DNA of 6,060 bases, from contig DASYUK010000300.1 of NCBI GenBank assembly GCA_036001325.1, positions 1 through 6,060 on the forward strand, written 5' to 3'. Below, piece after piece: positions 1-5,751 of the stretch. Numbering within the stretch: position 1 is the stretch's first letter; each line of letters opens with the position of its first letter. The notes under the pieces were generated by a model. It saw only the letters and a program-made list of their open reading frames with translations. It was not told the origin of the DNA and did not search any database. The position numbers were made by a program, and so were the translations under genes. The stretch is from DASVHS01 sp036001325. GTDB lineage: Bacteria > Acidobacteriota > Thermoanaerobaculia > Gp7-AA8.

Positions 1-204
1 CGCCGAAGCGGTGTAGGCCATCGTGTCGGTGCCGTGAAGAACGATGAAGCCGTCGTACTCGCAATAGTGCCCGGCGATGTCGCGCGCGATGTTCACCCAC
101 TCGCCCGGCGTCATGTTCGACGAGTCGAGCAGCGGGTCGTAGTCGTGAATCGTGAATGACGGGATGGAGGGATGCGTAAGCTCCGGCATGCCCTCCATCT
201 GTTG
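1..204 (+). repeat. Left copy of a 204-bp or longer direct repeat (asparaginase 5' region)
   Basis: This segment matches 5857-6060 in the same orientation at a constant offset of 5,856 bp. There are no indels and six substitutions, at left-copy positions 63, 142, 160, 169, 191 and 199. Both ends of the match coincide with window edges, so the true repeat is probably longer. Read as codons of the minus-strand gene, four changes are synonymous and two change a residue (Cys79 to Arg and Gly36 to Val, left to right). Confidence 0.97.
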
Positions 205-297
205 TTGCAGGTAACCGGGTTGCGTTCCGTACCCTTTGCGGGTGCGGTTCATGCCGATCGTGCCACCGGTGTGAGCGATGTAAACGCGTTTGCGCAC
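1..297 (-). CDS. ansA: Type I (cytoplasmic) L-asparaginase, N-terminal 99 residues, cut by left window edge
   Basis: L-asparaginase hydrolyses L-asparagine to aspartate and ammonia. The family carries two catalytic threonine motifs, and both are visible: TGGTIGM near the N-terminus (catalytic Thr expected at residue 13) and LHGTDTMAYTASA (Thr90 and Asp91). The substrate-pocket segment DYDPLLDSSNMTP lies at residues 52-63. There is no signal peptide, which fits the cytoplasmic AnsA type, and the N-terminus lines up closely with E. coli AnsA. I place the start at GTG 297, giving MRKRVYIAHTGGT. The frame stays open upstream to a stop near 386, but that stretch has no ATG or TTG and family homology begins at this GTG. 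No Shine-Dalgarno sequence is visible. The gene is divergent from the exported protein at 425. The catalytic lysine region and the C-terminal domain lie outside the window, so completeness cannot be judged. The symbol rests on family resemblance. Confidence 0.93.
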   Translation of the reverse strand, partial: MRKRVYIAHTGGTIGMNRTRKGYGTQPGYLQQQMEGMPELTHPSIPSFTIHDYDPLLDSSNMTPGEWVNIARDIAGHYCEYDGFIVLHGTDTMAYTASA

Positions 298-306
298 GCG
301 CCGGCG

Positions 307-312
307 ATGATA
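307..312 (-). promoter_or_regulatory. Possible -10 box for the left asparaginase gene
   Basis: On the minus strand this reads TATCAT, five of six matches to the sigma70 -10 consensus. It ends nine bases before the GTG at 297. No good -35 box lies 16-18 bases upstream, so the call is weak. If real, transcription would start within a few bases of the GTG, giving a leaderless or nearly leaderless message. That agrees with the absence of a Shine-Dalgarno sequence. Confidence 0.22.
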
Positions 313-345
313 CGTCAGAGCTTTCGCACCGGGATCAGACTCGAT

Positions 346-360
346 GCCCCGCTTCGGGGC
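346..360. other. GC hairpin in the divergent intergenic region
   Basis: GCCCCG and CGGGGC form a perfect six-base-pair stem around a three-base CTT loop. It lies between the divergent asparaginase and exported-protein genes, just upstream of the rightward promoter candidate. In the plus direction it is followed by mixed sequence with only a short T run at 374-377, so it is a poor intrinsic terminator. For minus-strand transcripts it could lie in a 5' leader. Its role is unknown. Confidence 0.35.
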
Positions 361-364
361 GCCC

Positions 365-393
365 TTGACTCCCTTTTGCCGTTCCGATCAAAT
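365..393 (+). promoter_or_regulatory. Sigma70-type promoter candidate for the 934-residue exported protein
   Basis: TTGACT at 365-370 matches the -35 consensus at five of six bases. A 17-base spacer leads to TCAAAT at 388-393, four of six for the -10 box. The implied transcription start near 400 gives a leader of about 25 bases containing the GAGGAG ribosome binding site at 414-419. This supports a start at 425 rather than the in-frame ATG at 344, which lies upstream of the promoter. Confidence 0.42.
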
Positions 394-424
394 GCCTTCG
401 TCCCACAACAATCGAGGAGTCGCC

Positions 425-3229
425 ATGCCGTTTCGACGGGCCGCTGGAATGTTCTCGCTTCTGTTCCTTTTCGCGATTCGCGCAAACGCGGCAGATGAGT
501 TCGTGGGGCAGTGGGGTGGCACAATCGACGGCACGTGGGGGTGCGCGAACAGCCGCACGGCGCGGTTCTCGATCGGGGTGACAATGAACCTCACGCAGAA
601 TGGCAGCAACGTCAGCGGTAGCGGCGAGCTCACGTTGCCGGCGCTCGTCGATCCCGTCGAGTGCGCGGTCGGACCCCGCCCGGCCCCGGTGCCGTTTCAA
701 ACCAGCGGCACCGCGAACGGGTCGAGCATGACGGTGCCGGCACGGATCGACAACACCGACGGCACGTTCACGATGAGCGTCGTCGGCCCTTCGGCGATGG
801 GCTTCTCGATGTCCTTCCCGACGTTATCGCTCTCAGCGATAGGAGCGTTGGTGGGCGGCGTCGCGGGAACGGCCCCGATCATCACGTTCACCGCCAAGCC
901 TTCAACCATCATTGCCGGAGCTTCCGCAACGCTCTCCTGGTCGACGACCCACGCCGATAGCGTTTCGATCGATAACGGAGTCGGGTCGCAACCTGTGAAC
1001 GGATCGGTGATCGTCTCGCCACAGGTCTCGACCAAGTACACACTCACCGCCGGGGGCAACGGCGGTACTGTCATCGCGCAAGCGACAGTCAACGTCATCC
1101 CCTCAGGCCCGCGTGTCGCCGTCGCAACATTGCCGATCGGCATGCTGCAGCAGAGCGGTGAGTCTGGCGCGACGGACAGCTCCGTTATCGCGAACATCGG
1201 AACCGAGGCGTCAACTGTCACGATTTCAAAAAGCGGTGATTTCTTCGAAATCGCGCCGATGTCGTTCACGCTTCAGGCCGGCGCCAGCCAATCGATCACG
1301 ATGACCGCTGCATCACGCCCTCCCGGTACGTACGACGGATCCTTTACAGTCAGCGGTAACGGCGTCGCCGGCGGTGGGATCACGATTCCCGTCCACGTTC
1401 TCGTCGCAACAGCGCCGTCCGGAACGGTCAGGCCGGAAGCGGCGACCGCGCGCGTCGACGTCTCTGCGCCGGCCGGCCAGAACTCGTCGGGTTCCGTGGC
1501 ATTCACGAATACCGGTTCCGCGGCGATGATCGGCATCGCCGTATCCGACGTGCCATGGATCCTTCCGCAGAGCGGCACGATCACCATCAATCCCGGCGAG
1601 ACGAAGGACGTCACGTTCTCGATCGATCGATCGAGGCGCGCGGATTCAAACTCTCCCTTCGGCGGCGCCACCGGTTCGCTCTCTCTCCGCTTCCTGGGCA
1701 GCGGCACTTCGGCGAACGCGGTGATCAGCGGGACGACACCGACATCAACCGTCACCGTGACGATCGTCGACGTTGTCAAGCCGGGCGTTACGGCTGGTGC
1801 TCCGCCGCCGCTGGGCAGCGGCGAGCTGGCGCTGTTCGTGGCCTCGCACGGATCGAGCGACGGCATCCTCGCGGATCTTCTTCTTGCGAATCGCAGCCTG
1901 TCACTGCTGCCGAACCTGAGACTGTTTCTGACCCAGTCCTCTCTATTCGCTTCGCTTCCCAATCTCGGCTCGAACCTCGGCGTCACGCTTCCGTCGGTCT
2001 CCACCAGCATCTTCGGTGTCGACGCTGGTGGAAGCCTGATGCTGCGCGGCACCCTTGATTCACTGGCGGTCGCCGCGCTGCGAATGGTGAACACGAGCGG
2101 GTCAGCGGCGTACACATCGGCAATTCCCGTGTTCCGTTCCGATCAGGGGGTCGGGCCCGGCGGACGCATCGTGCTCTCGGGTGTCGACCGCAGCGCGAGC
2201 GTGCGCACGATCGTCGTGCTTCAGGAGCTCAGCGGCAATTCGGGGAGTGCCGAACTGCAGGGGTATGACGGGAACGGTGCTCCGCTCGGCGCGAGAGTGC
2301 CGATCACGCTGAGCGCGTTCTACTCGGTGACCGACGATGGGCTCGCGGTCGTCGACGGTACGCGCTCGATCGTGATCACGAACACCGGCAGCGGCTCGAG
2401 TCGCATCAGCGCGTATGCGCGCGTGCGCAGCATCAGTACGGCGGACGCGTGGATCATCGTCGATCCGTCATTCGTGTCCGGCTCCGACACGATGATCATG
2501 CCGATGGTCTCCGCCCCGGCAATTCCCGCGCAGACCGACATCTACGTCACGAACGTGAGCGGCTCGACCGTGAGCGCGACGTTGAACATTGTCAGTGCGT
2601 CGACGAAGCGCCGCTCCGTGCGGACGCACGCGGTGGGAGATACGGAGTCGACCGCGTCACAGCAGTTGAGTATCCGCCCGCTCGAAACGAAACGGACGAC
2701 GGTGACGCCATCGAGCGGATACATTCAATTGACGGGGACGCCGGGATCGATCACCGCGTCGGCGCGCGTGACGATGACGTCCGGCGACACATCATTCGGC
2801 AGCGCGCTGCCGGTTCTCGCCGCGTCGTCGGCGCCCGGCAACGGTCAACTGAAACGGTTCAGCGGGGTCGGTGACTCATCCGCACGCACGATCGCTGCCG
2901 GTACGTCAGCAACGTTCCGCTCGTCGCTCATGCTGATCGAGACGGCGGGACAAAACGCGACCGTTCGCGTGAGCGTCTGGTATTCGTTGCCGGCCGGCGT
3001 CCTGGTGACAGCGCAAGCCGTTTCGTCGAAAGAGTTCACTGTGGGTGCGAATCAGATGGTTGTCATCCGCGATCTCGCGCGAAGCATTATCGGAGCGCAG
3101 CGCGATTCATTTGGCGACCTGCGTGACATGCAGGTCGACGTCGAGGTGACCGCAAGTTCGGGAAGAGTTCTCTCGTACATCGAGTCGATCGACAACGGAT
3201 CGGGAGACGTGGTGATCCGGCCGGAGTGA
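425..3229 (+). CDS. Large exported multidomain beta-sandwich protein (934 aa), Ig-like, function unknown
   Basis: I do not recognise a named family for the whole protein. Residues 1-23 form a signal peptide: basic MPFRR, a hydrophobic core, then a cut near ANA-AD. Residues 25-148 are a beta-rich domain beginning FVGQWGGTIDG and holding the only two cysteines, Cys40 and Cys80, a likely disulfide. Residues 151-224 match the common bacterial Ig-like pattern (FTAKPSTIIAG, ATLSWSTTHADSVSID, STKYTLTA). Two further beta-sandwich units follow, at about 230-328 and 341-450, the second with NPGETKDVTFSID and resembling BACON or Hydin-type domains. From about 463 to the end come roughly four degenerate repeats of about 115 residues. 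No catalytic motif, C-terminal sorting signal or membrane anchor is evident. The start at 425 has GAGGAG five bases upstream; the in-frame ATG at 344 would add 27 residues before the signal peptide. A surface adhesion, binding or scaffold role is inferred. The gene is convergent with the GH53-like gene. Confidence 0.88.
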   Translation: MPFRRAAGMFSLLFLFAIRANAADEFVGQWGGTIDGTWGCANSRTARFSIGVTMNLTQNGSNVSGSGELTLPALVDPVECAVGPRPAPVPFQTSGTANGSSMTVPARIDNTDGTFTMSVVGPSAMGFSMSFPTLSLSAIGALVGGVAGTAPIITFTAKPSTIIAGASATLSWSTTHADSVSIDNGVGSQPVNGSVIVSPQVSTKYTLTAGGNGGTVIAQATVNVIPSGPRVAVATLPIGMLQQSGESGATDSSVIANIGTEASTVTISKSGDFFEIAPMSFTLQAGASQSITMTAASRPPGTYDGSFTVSGNGVAGGGITIPVHVLVATAPSGTVRPEAATARVDVSAPAGQNSSGSVAFTNTGSAAMIGIAVSDVPWILPQSGTITINPGETKDVTFSIDRSRRADSNSPFGGATGSLSLRFLGSGTSANAVISGTTPTSTVTVTIVDVVKPGVTAGAPPPLGSGELALFVASHGSSDGILADLLLANRSLSLLPNLRLFLTQSSLFASLPNLGSNLGVTLPSVSTSIFGVDAGGSLMLRGTLDSLAVAALRMVNTSGSAAYTSAIPVFRSDQGVGPGGRIVLSGVDRSASVRTIVVLQELSGNSGSAELQGYDGNGAPLGARVPITLSAFYSVTDDGLAVVDGTRSIVITNTGSGSSRISAYARVRSISTADAWIIVDPSFVSGSDTMIMPMVSAPAIPAQTDIYVTNVSGSTVSATLNIVSASTKRRSVRTHAVGDTESTASQQLSIRPLETKRTTVTPSSGYIQLTGTPGSITASARVTMTSGDTSFGSALPVLAASSAPGNGQLKRFSGVGDSSARTIAAGTSATFRSSLMLIETAGQNATVRVSVWYSLPAGVLVTAQAVSSKEFTVGANQMVVIRDLARSIIGAQRDSFGDLRDMQVDVEVTASSGRVLSYIESIDNGSGDVVIRPE

Positions 3230-3345
3230 AGGCCTGACTACCAATGACAGCTTCATTTTGCCTGTGCTGCTCACGCGCGCACCGAAGGAGGTCGCCGTAA
3301 GCACCTCGACCATCGGCCGCATCTGCCGAGCCGAGGACACAGCCA
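3230..3345. other. Convergent intergenic gap, no clear terminator
   Basis: This 116-bp gap separates the stops of two convergent genes. I see no stem followed by a T tract in either direction. The best stem is TCGGC and GCCGA around 3314-3330, five pairs with a seven-base loop and no T run. A consensus-strength AAGGAGGT at 3285-3292 is not followed by ATG, GTG or TTG at usable spacing. Termination may be Rho-dependent or lie within the opposing gene. Confidence 0.5.
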
Positions 3346-5394
3346 CTACCTTCGCACGCTTCGTCGCCGAGCCGGACCGACACTCAGCGTTCCCTCGCTC
3401 GACACGGTGCCGGCATTCGTCTCGACGATGAGCAACCAGTGATACGTCCCCGGCGCGCCGTAGCGATAGCGTGGATTTGCCTCGGTCGAAACCGAGCCGT
3501 CGCCCAAACTCCAGCGATAAGACTGCGCAACCGCTCCGCTGAGCGACGCGCGAAACGCAACGGCCAGGGGATCACTCGAATCACGAGTCGCCGACGCGGA
3601 GAGCTTCGCGAGATTGACACGAAATTCGGCGAGTGCGGGCGCCGGATCGAGTTCGCTTGTGAAAAGGCCGCTGTACTGGAGCTCGACTGGCGTGTTGCTC
3701 CCAGGATAGTAGTCTGGATAAAACCAGAACCAGCCGGCGACGTTCTCATTGCTCGATGCAAACCGAAGCTGCTCACGCGTCCAGGCAGCCTGCCCGGCGG
3801 GCGAGTATGGGAACTCCTTCATCGCCGCCGCCTGAACTCCGACCTGTCGGGATGGATAGGCGGCCTCGCTGAAGATCGTTTTCTTTCCCATCGTTGCGAG
3901 TCCGTTCACCAGATCGTCGAGACGCTGGAACCAGCAATCCGTAGAGTAGGCATCGAGGTTCCACGGCACGACGGGATTGGGATGAGAGAGGCCGGCGTAA
4001 TCGAAGAGGACGCCCTCATCGATCATCGTGCGAAAGAACGCGAGCGGAAAGGCGTTCCCCTCACCGACCGTGAGACCGGTGATGTGAAGGACGATCCTGG
4101 CGTTCGGATCAGCGCGCCGGACGCCGCGGGCCGCGGCTGCGAGAAGCCTGGCTTCGATGTTCCAGACGTTGTTTCGCATCCAGTCGAGATTGCGCCAGAT
4201 GTCAACGCCGCCTGGAGGAATGGGGATCCGATCGCCGGGTCGAAATCCAAGGATGCCGGTTTCGATCTCGTTGCCGATGTCGTAGATCTCGATGGGGAGA
4301 CCGAGCGCACGGAAGCGCGACGTCGTTTCGAACGTGTATCGCTCGAGCTCCGCCGCCGTTTGATCGACGCTTAGATTTGCCCACGCGGGCGGAGGAAACT
4401 GCTGACCCGCGTTAGCGGCGGTATGGCTGAGGTAGTAGAAAACCTCGAGACGGAAGCCGCGATCGCGCGCCTGGCGGAGGATTTCTGCGGCGAACTCGAA
4501 TGAGCTCCAGTACTCGTCACGCCATCCGAGGGCACGCCACTGGCCCGGGGGAGTAGTGTTCAGGATGCTGGAGCTTGTCGTCACGACACCGACGCGGACC
4601 CATTCGATGCCGTTCGCCTTCATCGTATCGAGAGGATTGACGAGCTGCCAGTCGGTTCCCCACGTACGCCTGGCGAGGAAATCGGTCACGACGCCGCCGA
4701 GGTAGAGATCGCTCCGGCTGCGGAATGCCTGCGGGCGCGTCCAGGCACGGGAGGATGTTGTGCCGAAGGACAGATTGAAGTTGTCGAACGAGGCAGTGAA
4801 CCCGTTGTTCACGTCGATGCTCAATGCCGAGAGTGAAACATGAACCGGAGCCGTCAATCCGTTCACGATCGCCAGGGAACGCCAGGAGCTCCCGTCATGG
4901 TGGAGGATTTCGATCTGTCCGCTCCTCCGCATCAGGCGAAATGTACCTTTGCGGTTAGCCGCCGGAAGAGAGAAGCCGTTGTAACTCTCGAGTCCAGGAA
5001 CGGACGTGTGGAGGTTGATGAATTCGCCGCCCGTGCTCTTTCCGCGAATGATGGCGAAGTGCCGTGCACCGCCGTCGATCAGCAAGTTGATTGTGATGTC
5101 GATTCGCGGACCCGAACCTGTGGGAACGATCGGAGCTTCCCACCCTTCCATCAGTTCATAGCCGACGCTGAAGTCGAAGTCGGAAGTAAGAAAGTATTGC
5201 GTACGGACGCTCGCGCTCGAAAACCGGCGATCACCACGCGTCGTGAGAAGGAGCCGGTCGTTGAGCGACACGTTCCCGTCAACGCTGGTGTTCTCCCAGT
5301 TGCACGAATTGAGGGCCGTGCCGCGGAAGTCGTCCGACCCGTTCCATCCGGCGACGGTGGCCAGAAGCAGCAGAGATGGGAGGAACGACGGCAT
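3346..5394 (-). CDS. Exported GH53-like endo-beta-1,4-galactanase with lectin-like and PKD domains
   Basis: GH53 enzymes are retaining clan GH-A hydrolases that cleave beta-1,4-galactan in type I arabinogalactan and pectin side chains. Residues 1-15 are a signal peptide (MPSFLPSLLLLATVA). Residues 20-211 look like a concanavalin or LamG-type beta-sandwich (DDFRGTALNSCNW near its start, TASFDNFNLSF at its end). The TIM barrel spans about 228-596: GIEWVRVGV at 262-270, YDIGNEIETGIL at 371-382 with Glu376 as predicted acid/base, FDYAGLSHPNP at 464-474, IFSEAAYPS at 507-515 with Glu510 as predicted nucleophile, and GWFWFYPDYYPG at 554-565. Residues about 597-674 are a PKD domain (YRWSLGDGS, YGAPGTYHW). 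The tail is RRRSVRR. The usual GH53 DFHYSD segment is replaced by VFYYLSH at 318-324, so substrate preference may differ. Start: AAAGG at 5404-5408 lies nine bases upstream. Cys31 and Cys487 are the only cysteines. Another clan GH-A family is the main alternative. Confidence 0.82.
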   Translation of the reverse strand: MPSFLPSLLLLATVAGWNGSDDFRGTALNSCNWENTSVDGNVSLNDRLLLTTRGDRRFSSASVRTQYFLTSDFDFSVGYELMEGWEAPIVPTGSGPRIDITINLLIDGGARHFAIIRGKSTGGEFINLHTSVPGLESYNGFSLPAANRKGTFRLMRRSGQIEILHHDGSSWRSLAIVNGLTAPVHVSLSALSIDVNNGFTASFDNFNLSFGTTSSRAWTRPQAFRSRSDLYLGGVVTDFLARRTWGTDWQLVNPLDTMKANGIEWVRVGVVTTSSSILNTTPPGQWRALGWRDEYWSSFEFAAEILRQARDRGFRLEVFYYLSHTAANAGQQFPPPAWANLSVDQTAAELERYTFETTSRFRALGLPIEIYDIGNEIETGILGFRPGDRIPIPPGGVDIWRNLDWMRNNVWNIEARLLAAAARGVRRADPNARIVLHITGLTVGEGNAFPLAFFRTMIDEGVLFDYAGLSHPNPVVPWNLDAYSTDCWFQRLDDLVNGLATMGKKTIFSEAAYPSRQVGVQAAAMKEFPYSPAGQAAWTREQLRFASSNENVAGWFWFYPDYYPGSNTPVELQYSGLFTSELDPAPALAEFRVNLAKLSASATRDSSDPLAVAFRASLSGAVAQSYRWSLGDGSVSTEANPRYRYGAPGTYHWLLIVETNAGTVSSEGTLSVGPARRRSVRR

Positions 5395-5410
5395 GCGGCA
5401 CGACCTTTCG

Positions 5411-5423
5411 AACTGGAACAGTT
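5411..5423. promoter_or_regulatory. Short inverted repeat in the leader of the GH53-like gene
   Basis: AACTG, GAA, CAGTT is a perfect five-base inverted repeat with a three-base centre. It lies between the small upstream ORF and the GH53-like start, immediately upstream of that gene's AAAGG ribosome binding site. It could be a small operator or a weak RNA hairpin affecting initiation. Five base pairs is within chance expectation, so confidence is low. Confidence 0.2.
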
Positions 5424-5458
5424 GAACAATTCGGGGTCTCAGTGGGTAACGAACGTTT

Positions 5459-5602
5459 TCATATCATGCGCATGCCAGGTGGCGGCGAAATCAGAACGAT
5501 CTTAGTGATCGTCTGCTCTTCGTTAACCTGAGACTGACCGAGCGCGGAAGATGGAAGTGCGACAGTCACCGCAACGAAGAATGCCAGTTGAGCAGAACGC
5601 AT
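5459..5602 (-). CDS. Small exported peptide ORF (47 aa) upstream of the GH53-like gene
   Basis: I do not recognise a family. The peptide starts MRSAQLAFFVAVTVALPSSA, a textbook signal peptide with a basic residue, a hydrophobic core and a likely cut after ALG or nearby. About 25 residues remain, with an acidic NEEQ patch, ITKIVLI and a PPPGMRM end. GGAAGG at 5610-5615 sits seven bases before the ATG, the best ribosome binding site on this strand. A longer frame from 5668 exists but adds only unremarkable residues. The stop is 64 bases from the GH53-like start on the same strand, so the two are probably cotranscribed. It could be a genuine secreted peptide, a translated leader, or the N-terminus of a longer exported protein lost when the adjacent asparaginase copy was truncated. 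A frameshifted continuation was not found: the next ATG frame stops after seven codons. Confidence 0.55.
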   Translation of the reverse strand: MRSAQLAFFVAVTVALPSSALGQSQVNEEQTITKIVLISPPPGMRMI

Positions 5603-5694
5603 GTTGGATCCTTCCCGTTTCGCTTTTGTGGAGAACCTGTTTTGGACCATTCGGCGGCACAGACGCACCGATTTGCTGGAACGATCCAGCGGTG

Positions 5695-5723
5695 ATTCTG
5701 ATCAGAAGGACCAGTCGAGACAA
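5695..5723 (-). promoter_or_regulatory. Promoter candidate for the small ORF and GH53-like gene
   Basis: On the minus strand TTGTCT (5718-5723) is followed after 17 bases by CAGAAT (5695-5700), each matching four of six consensus bases. The position, about 90 bases upstream of the small ORF, is sensible for an operon promoter. It lies in the non-homologous stretch just past the truncated asparaginase copy, where the small ORF and GH53-like gene would need their own promoter. The match is modest. Confidence 0.27.
5696..5707. promoter_or_regulatory. Perfect 12-bp palindrome, possible operator
   Basis: TTCTGATCAGAA is its own reverse complement across all 12 bases. It overlaps the predicted -10 box of the promoter candidate for the small ORF and GH53-like gene. 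That is where a repressor dimer would block transcription, as is common for sugar-responsive regulators of polysaccharide hydrolases. No regulator gene is in the window to pair with it. Confidence 0.3.
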
Positions 5724-5751
5724 GCCTGCGGGGCGCCAGCGCGCGGGTTGC

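Noticed and set aside
355..363. Nine-base match CGGGGCGCC shared with 5729-5737, considered as microhomology at a recombination joint
   Set aside because: It is a short GC-only word that is common in this composition, and it does not lie at the asparaginase breakpoint near 5752.
344..424. Upstream in-frame ATG at 344 as the start of the exported protein
   Set aside because: It would put 27 residues before a clear signal peptide, lies upstream of the promoter candidate and has no ribosome binding site. The ATG at 425 has GAGGAG at good spacing.
1273..2115. 280-codon minus-strand open frame opposite the exported-protein gene
   Set aside because: It has no signal peptide, recognisable motif or ribosome binding site. 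Long antisense frames are expected in GC-rich coding DNA, and the plus-strand protein here has clear domain structure.
3439..4374. 311-codon plus-strand open frame opposite the GH53-like gene
   Set aside because: Its composition is low-information and rich in Arg and Glu, typical of a shadow frame. The minus strand carries the catalytic GH53 motifs over the same bases.
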